The position numbers and the translations under genes were made by a program. A model generated the notes under the pieces. It ran no database searches. It was not told the origin of the DNA and saw nothing but the letters and a program-made list of their open reading frames with translations. 64,000 bases of DNA from Rhizophagus clarus (lineage: Eukaryota > Glomeromycota > Glomeromycetes > Glomerales > Glomeraceae). The stretch covers positions 248,001 to 312,000 of the forward strand of contig BLAL01000169.1 in assembly GCA_015698045.1 (NCBI GenBank), in the 5' to 3' direction. Shown here piece by piece: positions 1 through 11,029 of this stretch (positions are counted from its first letter, which is position 1; each line of letters begins with the position of its first letter).

Positions 1-2
1 AA

Positions 3-125
3 GATACTACAGATGAGTTTAATCACGTGAAACCCCGCGCGTCGAATAGTCGCCTACCAATACGTAAAACGTTAGGACAGCCTAGCGTCATTATTTGCCA
101 TCACCAATACGATGCAGATCAATAG
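3..125 (+). CDS. possible 3' end of a gene entering from the left
   Basis: A reading frame is open from the window edge for 40 codons and closes at TAG (123-125). This stretch is clearly richer in G+C than the AT-rich DNA that follows, and codes for a basic segment ending HHQYDADQ. It could be the C-terminus of a gene lying to the left, but there is no start, no splice site and no recognised domain. It could equally be a chance open frame. Confidence 0.22.
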   Translation, partial: DTTDEFNHVKPRASNSRLPIRKTLGQPSVIICHHQYDADQ

Positions 126-810
126 ACTATTAACGAAACTTGTCATGTGCAAATTTCTACACTCTAATATTTGCTATCAATTTTTTTTTCTTTTGTTATT
201 TGCATCTTTATTATCTTTATTGCAAACGCCATATTATTATTCTTTATACGGGCAGGTTCCCTCTCAGGTAAATTTTACACAAGAATCCGTAATAACGTTC
301 ACAAAGAAAAATTTATTATAATTATTAAAAAATTTTATTTTACGCAAACGATAGTACTATACGGATGGGGAAAGGACATACAATAGTACTGATTAACCCA
401 ACATTTTTTTTGCTGGATCATATAATATTTGTTGTTTATGGTGAAGGTAATATAGTGGGAAGGAACTCTCATTTTATGGTTTAGGGCTCGAGTGATTCCT
501 CCCTTGAAATATCCACTATTCCATATTTTATTAGTTTAAGAACTTTTTACATTGACAATTCGTTTACAAAAATAAAGATGTGCATATTTTATTACAATTG
601 ATTACGCATATCGCAAATATAAATTTATGTTACCACAACGTAATCTAATAATACATGCAGAAATACTAATACACTATTAAGCAGACATTTTTTTTATTTG
701 ACAAGAATGCTGATCATCTGAAAATTTCATGTTACTCTGTTTGATCCATCAAATCTTCTTGATTTTCTTTATGGCTGAAATAAAAGTTCTCACATTAGAA
801 TGCATTTGTT
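126..810. other. AT-rich intergenic stretch
   Basis: Only short hydrophobic chance frames are present. I see no gene, RNA or repeat here. Confidence 0.5.
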
Positions 811-820
811 GCAACTTACT

Positions 821-3800
821 CTATAAAGTTACGCACCTGATTCTTTTCACTAGCTCCTTAATGACTGGTCCAAAAACATATTCCATATTACGATCGTCCA
901 CAATAATTACAAGGTCACCATGATTATTTAACCGAAACAAATCTGGTCTTTCTTTGCTAGCTCTATGTGGAAGCTCAACTGAAACATAAATATGTTTTCG
1001 ATTCTCTGTGGAACTTTTGATTTTCTCATGATCATGTGCACGCTGAGAGACCTTGGATACATGGTAGCCCTTAGTGTTTTTGATGTAATTCAAATCAAAA
1101 TTCACATCATCATCATCATCATCATCAGGGTTGAAATCTTGATCATGTTTTTTCTCCTTCTCTTCTTTTGCGTTGTTGTCTTCGTTGGCTGGAATTTCGC
1201 CAAGACCAACTTCAAGGCACTCTTCTTTTTTCTAAGAAAATTCCTCCTCGTGATCCTCAATTTGGGAATTTTCATGCTTTCTTCTTTCTCGTTTTTTCCA
1301 TATACTGAAACTTCATACATGACTTGAATACCTGCTCTTTAATCTTACTTCGCTCAATAGGTTCCCCAGAAACTATACAGCTTGCTGATAGTAATACCAC
1401 ATTTTGCGCATCATTTGCAAATGTGATCACCACGTCTGATCCTGAGAATCTGTCCAGTTGAATTCCATAAGAATGGTAATAAGTCATATTATCAATATAT
1501 TCGATTATAGGAACTGATCCTGAAAGATGTGAAATTGTCATGAACCTCATCGTGGAGGTTATCCATGAAGGAAGGTCAAATACTTGGCCATTTTTCCATT
1601 GTTCAAGTTCTTTCCGTACATTAAGTCCACGTTTCTGGATCATTGCCGTAATAAAGACCGCATTAAGTTCATTGCCAATTGATGAAATATTATTGAGTAA
1701 GATAATGTTGTCAACGAAGACATTTACCAAAGATTTCCTTCTTTTTAGAAAAAAAACTTCGATACTAGAAACGAGGTAAGATTCAAGTGATGTGTTGATT
1801 TTAATCTTATGAGAGGAATCATTATTATTGCTAAATGTTATGCAATCTGGTGATTGGCAAGGAATGATGCTGTGTTGAAGTAGTTTTATAGCATGCTCGA
1901 ACTTATGATCGTAAAAAACACGAAGCCTAAGAACATCCATAATTGCTGTTTCTGGATCAAATTTATTTTCTCTCGGATATATACATGCATTTTCCAAATA
2001 TTCTGCCATATCAAACCTTAATTTTTTAAACCACAAAGAAAGAAGTTCTTGTATCTCTTGATCTTTCGTTCTATTCTTTGATTCCCATTCTGATGTTAAC
2101 ATCTGAACAAATGATGCACAATTTTGAGGTCGTCCCTTGAGAATGTGTCTCAAGCAGTTGCAAATTTTGTTTGTAACATCTGTCAGGTCGATTACAGCAT
2201 CAAGGTTCCGCAAGACATCATTTTGTGAAAGGAAGGGAAGCTTTAGCACAATATGAGCATTCAAACCTTCAGCTTTTCCAACACTGGTGACAAGAGAAAT
2301 TCTGCTTGCCATATGCATGTAAGTGCCGGCAATAAGACAGGTAACGGAAAGATGAGTAAAATGTTCAACGTAAGCCTGCAAGTGATTCCATTTTTGTTTG
2401 GAACTAAATTCCTTTTGTATTCTCCATAATCTCATCTACATAGGATTTGCGCTTCATCAAGTATTAAGGTTAGATAATCTACTTTGAGACAAGCGTTGAT
2501 AATATCGAAAGTGTCATAATAGTGGAAGTATCATAATCTTTAGAACATATGATCTGTCAGATCAAGTAATCATCCATTTGAAGCTGTACGAACAGCCATT
2601 CCTTTGGCGTTAAAATTTTTTTCTCAATAAGCATTTTAATAAACAAAAGTCAGTGTGAGAGTATTACCCTATCTAACATGCGAAATGCTTGACTTTGTTG
2701 ATCATTATGTTCAAAACTGGGGTTTATAATTCTGATGTTTTCAAGCTCTGCCCCTACATGGTTGCTATATATTCCCACGCTAGGAAAAAAATCAATATAG
2801 ATTGACCAACATTGCATAGCAATTCCAAATGTCGTTGATATTTTTCCATTTCCTGAAACCCCAGAAAGCACAATTACGTCTCCTGGGTTTTTTTCAATCT
2901 TTTCTTGTACAAGAGAAACAGTTTTTATGAATTGTGGATCATTATAAAAGGGATTGTAATAGTTGTTCATTCTGGAATCATCGTAAGAAGGGAGACATAG
3001 ATCAACTTTTTTAGAAGTTTTTTTGGTTATTCCACGGGGCAAATTTATTTTGAAAAAAGAGGGTTCCATCTTCAGTTTAAAACATGGGTCATTTTGTGTA
3101 ACTGGAGAGCCACTTTCCAATTCCCCAATGTCTCAAATTAAGGCGAGCGTGTCAACAAGCTGGTTAATTGATAATAAATCAATATGTGGGAAGGTCTTTA
3201 AAACTAAAAAAAAAGAGTGGGCGTGAGTGAAAAGTCATTTAATGAGCCAAACTTCTAGTATAACGAACCTTTATTTTTAATTTCCATTTTAATTCCGTCA
3301 AAGGGGGTGTACATCGGCAAAACTAGTAGACAACCTGAAGCAGAAGGCGTGAATTAGTCATGCCATTACGTAAGAAAAGGAAAGAGAATCAATCAATGAA
3401 TAAAAGAATGAGATAACCAAGAATTTCTGATTCGAGAGGTAGAACATTGGGAGACACTTACCAGTGGTAAGAATGATGGTGATGATATGAATGTTCTCCA
3501 CAAAATTTTTATTTTTATCTTGAAAATATCTTTTAAACAGTTTATAAGATTCCATCACTTCCCCGTTAAGTTTATCTTTAATGTCTTCTTCTGTAGAAAC
3601 ATTGACTTTGATATCATCTTTCGTGATATTAACTCTCCAGAGTCTCATTGTTTGTTTATTAGAATTAGTAATATCACAGATATAATCCTTGAGGTAATCA
3701 ACTTTGAATTTTTCAATATCGTAACGATTATCACCAAGTTTGGTGAACATTTCGTTATCTTCTTTATAAAAATTAACCAAGAAACCATCGATAAGGTTGT

Positions 3801-3846
3801 TTAAAGTCTCAACACCTAGAACCGAACAATTGAACGATTTTTCCAT
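821..3846 (-). pseudogene. Crinkler (CRN)-type effector gene, decayed
   Basis: Read from 3846 downward, exon 1 (3846-3462) codes for a CRN N-terminal header: it starts MEKSFNCSVLG, has MRLWRVNITKDD in the middle and ends ENIHIITIILTT. The donor GTAAGT (from 3461) and an acceptor at 3133-3132 join in phase to exon 2 (3131-2668), which carries a P-loop, VLSGVSGNGK (~2890-2860). The donor at 2667 leads to a short exon with LTPKEWLFVQLQ, which soon hits a stop (~2550). Further on come a Walker B-like LILDEAQ (~2470-2450), a long frame 2435-1272 (NTPase/nuclease-like region), a Lys/Asp-rich linker with seven Asp (~1125-1105), and a CRN-type C-terminus, ELPHRASKERPDLFRLNNHG (~985-925). Known CRNs of this kind pair a ubiquitin-like header with a P-loop NTPase and a PD-(D/E)XK-like domain. 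Stops at ~2550, ~2440 and ~1232 plus several frame changes make it a pseudogene. Residue choices are by eye. Confidence 0.72.
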
Positions 3847-4449
3847 TTTGATGATATTGCTAATAAGAGTAAACAAAAGTGAGTTAAAAAAAAAAGTAAG
3901 TAAGAAAAAAAGGTTGAAAGAGTTTTTTTGAGGATACAGTATATATGTACTTTTAAAAACCTCATTTTGAATAATAAAATAAACTCGGTGGCTTGTTACA
4001 AGTTTATCAGTAGCGAAAGAAATGATAGCATGAATAATAATATTGATATGAGTAATTATCCCGAGTATTTATTAATTGCTATTACGCAATTTTTCGGTCG
4101 TACAGTTGACCGTATTTGACTAATAAAGCGCAGTAATACTAAGATTTCTTCACTAGGCCAGTCGCACTGACAAAATTTCACAGTCACGTGACTGTGATTT
4201 TAATCTTCACATCCATCACACCCCTCCGTGTTTTTATTGTTTATATTTATCTGAGGGACTTACCGTAAAATCTCGAATTTAAGCACCCTTTTTTACAATC
4301 ACGTGATTGAAAAATTTGCTTAATTTTGATTTATTATAGATTTTGATAATTTTTTGATCAGCAGCATTACATGCTTTACTCCTATTTCTTAAAAAAACAT
4401 TTTTTTACGCGTTCATATTAATAGAGGTTTAAAATATTTTTTATTGAAA

Positions 4450-6467
4450 ATGACACAGAAAAAAGTAGACGTAAGACAGCGTACATCTTATTCACTTGAT
4501 GAAAAATTAGTAGTAGTTAGGTACGCTCAAGAAAATGGGAGAAATACTGCAGCAAAGCATTTTAATTTAGATCCTCCAATGGTAGGAAGATGGATAAAAC
4601 AAAGTAGTAGTTGGGAAGAGGAAAACAAAAAAAGAAACGTGCTGGAGCTCCAGAAAGAAAAGCCTTTTATCCTGAAGCAGAAAAAATTTTGTATAGTTGA
4701 ATAATTGAACAAAAAAAAAAAGGGTTTGCTGTTAATTATATTTCAATAAGATTACAAATGTGTAAAATTTTCAAAGAATCTGCAATTCAAACATTATATC
4801 CAGCAGGAGAGTATGAATTTCAAGGGAATCTATCTTGGATTAATTCTTTTATGAAACGATTTGATCTGTCATTAAGAAGGAGAACCAAAATTTCGCAGAA
4901 ACTGCCTGAAGATATAGAACAAAAATTGGATGAATTTTGACAGTTTGTTATAAGGCTAAGAATACAATATAATTTTGATTTGAATAACATTTTCAATATG
5001 GACAAAACTTCTGTGTGGTTTGATATGGCAGGAAACATTACGGTTAATAATAAAGGAAATAAAACAGTACACATTTGTACTACTGGAAATGATAAAAATC
5101 ATTTTACCGTAGTTTTAACTTGTTCTGCAGGTATTAAATTTTATTTTATTTTTTTATATATTTATTTGAATCTAATAAATTTATTATAATTACCTCATTA
5201 GATGGTACACAATACCTACCAAATTGTATTTTCAAAGGTAAACAACTACCTTGAGGTGAAGTTATTCTGAAAGGTGTTATTTGCTGGTTTCAAGATAATG
5301 GATGGATGACCTCAGATTTAATGAAAAATTATATAGATTTTTTGCCCTATAAAAAATAAATATCTGGAAAATATTATCAAAAATGTCTGAAAAATATCTG
5401 GAATAAACTGGAAAATATCCACTTTTTTGGTACATATCTGATACACTTCTGATACTTAAAATTTTGACATGTCCTAACTTTGTCCAGAATTCGTCCAGTA
5501 TTTGTTTGGTATAAAATTTTGGACAAATTTCAGACAGTTAAACCTGGACAAATTCTGGACATAGTAAAAAAACCAGATAGACAAATTCTGGACATGAAAA
5601 AGTTTAGGACAAATTCTGGATACTATTTCCAAAAAAGGATAAATTAATTTTGTAAAAAATGCAAAAAGCACAAAACTGACATTCAAAATCTTTCTGTCGT
5701 ACTAATTAAAATTGCAGAGCAGGCAAAAATACTATATATCTATGATATAAAAATTTTGGGTTAAGGAATAATGATGATCATCTATCCATTGATCATCTTT
5801 TGTGGCAAAATTTTACGAAAATACATTTCTGGACAATTTCAGGACAAATTCCTAATATCCCGAAAATGCAGTGTTTTTGGAACAGTTTTCAGACACACAG
5901 TGTCCAGAATTTCTGGACAATATTTTAGAAATTTTTCCAGACATTTTCTGGACATTATCCAGACACTTATTTTTTATAGGGTTGTTTAGGATTCAGATGT
6001 CAGAAAATTTATCAAAAGAGCCCGCCATGATAGTTTATGATTCTTTCCATGGTCATTTGGAGGAAAGTGTTAAAACTAAATTTAAGCAACATAATTTCCA
6101 TTTAGCTGTTATTCCTGCAGGACTAACTAGTGTATTCCAACTATTGGATGTATCAATAAACAAACCTTTTAAAGTTAATTTACGAAAAGAATGGCATGAA
6201 TGGATGAGTAAGAGTGGTTCAGGCATAACTGTGGTGGGTAACTTAAAAAGGGCAAGAATTAGTGACGTATGCAAATGGGTAAAAAGATCTTGGGATGCTG
6301 TTTCAGATCAAATTGTTTTTAATTCATTTAAAAAGTGTTCTATCTCGAATTTGTTGGATGGATTAGAGGATGATATGGTTTATGAAGAAATTGATAAATT
6401 GATCATGGAGTATGAAAAAGAAAATTTAGAAGAGTTTGATGGTGATGTTGAAATTGTTAGTAATTAA
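4450..6467 (+). pseudogene. CENP-B/pogo-like transposase, disrupted
   Basis: The N-terminus holds a helix-turn-helix DNA-binding region (YSLDEKLVVVRYAQENGRNT...PPMVGRWIKQ), followed by a CENPB-type second DNA-binding segment (NLSWINSFMKRFDLSLRRRT). The DDE-type catalytic core shows NMDKTSVWFD (~5000), then VYDSFHGHLEE (~6030-6065), then QLLDVSINKPFK (~6140-6170), giving three acidic positions as in the pogo group. A normal intron is visible at 5131-5201: TCTGCA-G joins AT-GGTACA in frame. Breaks are a frame change near 4640, TGA at ~4701, TGA at 4938-4940, a stop near 5252 and a MITE insertion at 5345-5981. It cannot make active enzyme as it stands. Confidence 0.8.
5345..5981 (-). mobile_element. 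637-bp MITE, TIR CCCTATAAAAAATAA, TSD TTG (copy 1)
   Basis: Perfect 15-bp terminal inverted repeats (CCCTATAAAAAATAA ... TTATTTTTTATAGGG) bound the element, and TTG lies directly outside both ends (5342-5344 and 5982-5984). Joining the outer sequence at one TTG restores the transposase reading frame across the site, so the insertion is real and precise. The body is packed with variants of TGTCC(A/G)GAA. It is the reverse complement of the copy at 48721-49370. Frames inside are shared between copies but look like by-products of the repeats, not genes. Confidence 0.85.
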
Positions 6468-7137
6468 ATAATAATTTGATTCAATTAATTCAAATACAAA
6501 TATCCTACATATTTCTTTTCACGAAATTATCAAAATTGACTGCATAGTTTTAAGGTTTAATGTATCTAAAAGTAAAAGAAAGAAAAATGTTAAAAATACT
6601 TCTTAAATTTTTTTTTAACATACGCCTGTTCATCATTACTTACCTTTAACATGTAGTCCGTTTAAGAAGTCCAATATATTCACAAAAAGTAGTGTTTTAC
6701 CCATTCGTTTTATAAAAATGGTTTACAATAAAAATATTTTTTTGATTTCAATATTTATACTGGAATCTTTAACTAAAGAGTTTTCTCCATTTTTTTTTTT
6801 AAAAAAAAATCATTTAATCATGACGCTCACATTTCATTTTTGGCAAAATGGGGTGCTTAAATTTGGGGGTATTTAATTTTAGTTTATGCGAACGTTGCAG
6901 TGAAAGTGATGGAGGTGCTTAAATTCGGTAGGTGCTTAAATTCAAGATTTTACGGTAGTTTTTTCGAGTAGGCGAAAATTTATTTGTCACATGTTATTTG
7001 TCACTGGACACTTTCACGTGTTAGTGCATAATTCGTAATATGGCCAAAAATCACGTGACTGCAAAATTTTTGTCGGTGTGACTGGGGTAGTTAAGATTTC
7101 TTACTCCAACAACTAAACTGTAACCCGTTGACATGGT

Positions 7138-7357
7138 TTGAAAAAAATGTTTAGAAGAAAATTATTAGATGGTCACAGCCATGGTAGAAAACTGGACTTT
7201 TGGATTCTTATAAATATTGAAGTTAACAGGAAACTCATATTTGGTAAGATAAAGCCACCTTATTGCATTATAAAGTTTATGAAAAGGTCTTTAGACTATC
7301 TTATCAGTGTTTACGGTTACGTGGCTGGTCTGAAAATATATAGTGTATTAATTTGTG
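7138..7357 (+). pseudogene. exon fragment of a Glomeromycotina family with a nuclease-like motif
   Basis: One open exon reads KKMFRRKLLDGHSHGRKLDF, then FGKIKPP, then MKRSLDYLISVYGYVAGLK and VLICG, and ends at a good donor (GTAAGT at 7358). From memory, intact relatives in arbuscular mycorrhizal fungi have LDF...FGEVKPP, which would fit a D...ExK (PD-(D/E)XK-like) core; here the Glu is Lys. There is no upstream start: the fragment begins about 35 bp after the target duplication of the outer MITE. Downstream frames (7380-7420) are closed. The family assignment is recall only. Confidence 0.38.
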
Positions 7358-7419
7358 GTAAGTATTGTTGTATGACTTTGCTGATGTTGATTATCAGCTA
7401 CTGTAATCAGATGTAAAAC

Positions 7420-8440
7420 CAATGGGAGTGAAATTAAAATTTTTAGCACTGATTTGACATATTATGATGGTCTATAGCCTTATACCGTTGCAATCTAATA
7501 TCGAAAGTATTGCTCCTGATTGAAAATGCATATTTTTTGATCATCATCACGTAGTATCGACCATATATTTATTATTGGTAAGAACTTTACTTCATAAATC
7601 TTTAAACCTGTTACTTCGCAGTTTAATCTCATATTTTATTTATTTATGTAGGAACAAGTAAAATCTACGATTAATGCCATAATCTCATTCCAATTACCAA
7701 ACAGATCTTCATCAAACTGTTATTCATATTGTCAAAAGTCAAATTCCCTAAAAAATAAATGTACTGATAGCATAATTTAGTTAGTGGTACTTAAACTATT
7801 GTACAATAATGATATGTGTTCACTGTATAATCATTTAGAACAATATTCATGATATTATGAGATCAAGTGCATCGTATCTTAATTTTTTTACTTTTTATGT
7901 GAACATGGCATTGGAACTTTATTGCCATGAAGTAATTGCTACTTCATCATCTTGCTCAGAAACTTTTGCAGAATCTAGATAATTGTTAGGCCGCCCATTT
8001 TTATGGAAAGTGAAGTGTTCATCAAAGCATTTTTTAACGTGAACAATAAGGTACGTATTTTTATTTTAAAAAGAATGGCAACTTTTAATCGAAGAATTAT
8101 TATGAATGTTTATGAAACAAATATCAGAAAGGATATGGCCTAAGTGGATTGAGAGACTGGAGTTTACTACAAAATACATGTAAGATTATACATGATAACA
8201 ATCATCATTTTTATCAACATCACATTCCATATCCCTTAAAAATCCTGATAGATTCTTTGTCAAATTCATCCCATTTCGTATATTTTTTAATAATATGATG
8301 AGAACAATACCAGCTAACCACCAAAAAAAAAATTGGAATCCAGAGAGGAATTATAGATTTCTCCAGGAAAAGTACTATACTTGGTATACGTAAATAGATA
8401 TCATATAAAGAAAGTCATCAACAATTCGTTTATCTTTAAC
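7420..8440. other. intergenic, no gene seen
   Basis: AT-rich DNA with stops in all frames. I see no RNA gene or mobile-element end. Confidence 0.45.
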
Positions 8441-8656
8441 TTATTTTTTTTTCTTTTCAGTTAAATGTTCTGAATTTTCGTCTTCAAAAAAAATAATTAT
8501 CAGTATAGGAATAAGCACATTAATTAATTGATCAAAAACGTCTTGTTCAGGTTCATAACATTCGTTGTCTGGTTTAGGAACACATTCGACAGCAGCAGTT
8601 GAACCAAAAGACGACAGAAGAATAATTCCAAAAAGAAAACGTTTTAACTGACACAT
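8441..8656 (-). CDS. small protein with signal peptide and second hydrophobic segment
   Basis: A 71-residue single-exon frame starts at ATG 8656 in a good A-rich context (CAACAAAATG). Residues 1-22 form a typical secretion signal (basic start, FLFGIILLSSFGSTAA), followed by a short acidic, two-Cys segment (VECVPKPDNECYEPEQD). A strongly hydrophobic stretch lies at about residues 43-57 (LINVLIPILIIIFF), then an acidic and lysine-rich tail. It may be a tiny membrane protein or a secreted-protein candidate. I do not recognise a family. The repeat-rich DNA upstream and lack of introns leave room for a chance frame. Confidence 0.45.
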   Translation of the reverse strand: MCQLKRFLFGIILLSSFGSTAAVECVPKPDNECYEPEQDVFDQLINVLIPILIIIFFEDENSEHLTEKKKK

Positions 8657-8809
8657 TTTGTTGTATAGTTGTATGTTGGATAATTGACGTTTTAAGATGA
8701 ATTTATATTTCTTGCATCATAATAATGACCTAACAAAGTATTAACTTTAGTATCCTCAATGAAGACTCTGGTGCACAACCACTAAGACCTGACTGGATGA
8801 TCCCTTTAG

Positions 8810-9330
8810 TTATTTTCAATTGAAACATCTGTCGTACAGAGTGCAGCTGAATAATATTTGCATTTTGTATATTTTGCGATTCAGAATAAATATTCTAATC
8901 TAATAATTATTTTAGTAATCCACTCTCTGGTGTACAGGATGTTAACAAAATAATAGAACCAGGTTTGTTTCAGTAAGCGAACAAATTCACAATAAAAATT
9001 CTAATCCCATAATCTACAGATTATCATAGTTATTTTTGGTATATTAAACCATAAATGTATCGCTAAATTGAAATTATATTGTCTAATAAGGCCTCATTCT
9101 CTTTGGTAATTTTCAATCGAAACATCTGTCATACAGTGCAGCTTAGTAATATTTGCATTTCTATCGTAGTGATCCATCAATGAACACACTCTGGTGTATA
9201 GAATGGGTTATAGCATGTATTACTATCAAAGTAATAGAACCAATTTTGTTTCAGTAAACGAACAAATTCACAATAAGAATCCTAACCTGCATAATCTATA
9301 GATTATTATTTTGAATATATTACTTCACCT
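8810..9330. repeat. diverged direct tandem duplication, unit about 280-300 bp
   Basis: Two blocks share ordered landmarks: GAAACATCTGTC (8822 and ~9119), CTCTGGTGTA (~8925 and ~9190), CAGTAARCGAACAAATTCAC (8971 and 9252) and an AATCTA-AGATTAT segment. Offsets vary from 281 to 297, so indels have accumulated. No coding potential is seen in either block. Confidence 0.65.
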
Positions 9331-9399
9331 TTGAATAACATCATCGATCATCCTGTATGTAATAATTAGAACGCCAAAATAAGTAATGTCAGGCTGGTA

Positions 9400-10740
9400 T
9401 AATGAAATTCTGCCAGAAATTATCTAAAAAAGGAAATCATTTATATGATTATTTTTTGATTCCATTCTACCTCTATATTGGTTATATCAAACATTTGTTT
9501 TTGGTATATAATACATTGCATCATTAAGTTAACTATTCAATATAAAGTATTGTATATAAGAATTTTGGATAAATTAAAAATTTTTGTTTACAAATAGTTT
9601 ATCTTTTTTAATCCTTAAACCCTTATCATATTAGGATAAAAGTTTTGTCAAATTTATCGCATTCAATATCCTTTAATTTTTAAAGGGAATTTTTTTTATA
9701 CAGGATCTGTACAAAGTAAAAGGATAAATTAGGTATGATATCATACAATTTAAATTTACCGTTATCGTTACCCCTATTGAAAAGAAATGTGATTAGATTA
9801 ATTATTGAAAAGTAAAAAATGAAAATAACGCTTCATTTTATCGCTGTATTCAAATTGTGTCACACTGAGCTTATTTACGTTAATAAGGCATCATATGTTC
9901 ATATGTATGTGAATCATTGACATGCAATTCACCTTTGCCGAAAAGTTAAATTAGAAATTATGCCAATTTTCAAATAGCAAAAAAAAGGATACTTAATAAC
10001 AGTCAATTGCGTTACATAGAATTCCAAAAACTGCAATAAATCATCAATTTGTGAACAATTTTTAAAATTAATACGATTTTTTCTTTAAGAAATACTATCA
10101 TTAATCAGAATACTAAAGACTAAAAAAATTCCATGATAAAATTAAAGTAAAAAAAAAAAAAGTATAAAATTTCATCATAACAAAAATACTATTTACTTTT
10201 TTCATTGCCAGATTTTTTTTCTTTAGATCGAAATAACGTTCCTAAAGGTATAGCAATTAGCAAGGACCTCGAAATAATATATATATATGGAGGTCAGATA
10301 GCTTTTGAATTTTTACTAAGTGCTGTACGCAGAGGTATTTCATAAGTCGAACACAAAATTAGCACACATTGAAAACAGGCAAACTAGATCTTCTGACCTC
10401 TGACTCTTAGCTGATCAAAATTGTCAATTTAGAAAATATATTGAATAAATATACAAATAGTGCCCCTATATCCTAAAAAATTTCATAAATATATTTCTTA
10501 TGCTATTAACTACACAATGATTAAATTATTTTCAAAATGGGTCTATCCATAATAAATTATCATTGCTATTTTGCATTTTATAGTTAAATTTATTTAATAA
10601 TTGTAAAGTGCTACTTAATTAACAGATACATTTTTCTTCAAACACATAATATAAACATGAAAAATAACCCATACTACAACATACCCATTTATTCATAATA
10701 ATATATTATATGTGGTCTACCAAAATTGTTCTAAAAATAC
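9400..10740. other. intergenic, no gene seen
   Basis: AT-rich DNA with many stops and several A/T runs. Nothing recognisable. Confidence 0.45.
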
Positions 10741-10751
10741 GCAACTTAAAC

Positions 10752-10885
10752 ATAATGGTGTAGTTAGCCAAAATCCGGACCATAGATCGTCATGGAATTC
10801 CAGGGGATTTACTGCGATTAAACTGGGTCTGGATGATCGGCAAACCAGGAATGCGGCTCCGTTTTTCGGCTAACTACCCCATTAT
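10752..10885. mobile_element. 134-bp MITE with 9-bp TSD (Mutator-like)
   Basis: The ends ATAATGGTGTAGTTAGCC (left) and the reverse complement of the right end (ATAATGGGGTAGTTAGCC) match at 17 of 18 positions. AACTTAAAC is present directly outside both ends (10743-10751 and 10886-10894), a perfect 9-bp target duplication. The interior is unusually G+C-rich for this window and has no gene. Confidence 0.8.
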
Positions 10886-11029
10886 AACTTAAACCCTTAC
10901 ATTAAAATAAAATATGTTAAAAATACGCAACCAAATATCTAAAAAAATACTCAAATGAGATAGGATCTTGCTACTATACGCAATTGTTGATCCTACCCCT
11001 ACATGTATATTTTGGGGTCCTGAAATATA

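Larger units (their letters stand above)
4263..6955 (+). mobile_element. pogo/CENP-B-like Tc1-mariner element with TA target site
   Basis: Terminal inverted repeats of 25 bp (4263-4287 and 6931-6955; CCGTAAAATCTCGAATTTAA at the left start) differ at one position. TA flanks both ends (4261-4262, 6956-6957), as in Tc1/mariner insertions. The motif GGTGCTTAAATT is repeated near the right end (6850s, 6912, 6931), which may be transposase-binding subrepeats. The inside codes for a broken CENP-B-like transposase, which is itself interrupted by a 637-bp MITE. Confidence 0.85.
4151..7092. mobile_element. outer MITE with imperfect TIRs and 10-bp TSD, split by a pogo-like element
   Basis: The left end (4151-4171) and the reverse complement of the right end (7072-7092) match at about 16 of 21 positions. 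Similarity continues inward to CAGTCACGTGA on both sides. The sequence AAGATTTCTT occurs directly outside both ends (4141-4150 and 7093-7102), as expected for a 9-10-bp target-site duplication, which suggests a Mutator-like origin. Without its passenger (4263-6955 plus one TA) the element is only about 247 bp and has no gene. A relic with a similar interior lies at about 61.8-62.0 kb. Confidence 0.62.

Noticed and set aside
1102-1320. 72-codon minus-strand frame ending in a run of Met
   Set aside because: It is a shifted reading of the Asp-rich linker of the Crinkler relic (GATGATGAT read as ATG).
5474-5989. Two frames of about 70 codons inside the 637-bp MITE, also present in the copy at 48.7 kb
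   Set aside because: They follow the TGTCCGGA subrepeats, run on opposite strands, have no domain and are conserved only because the DNA element is.
4263-6955. CENP-B-like sequence as a host centromere protein gene
   Set aside because: It has terminal inverted repeats and TA target duplication and is a transposase with stops.
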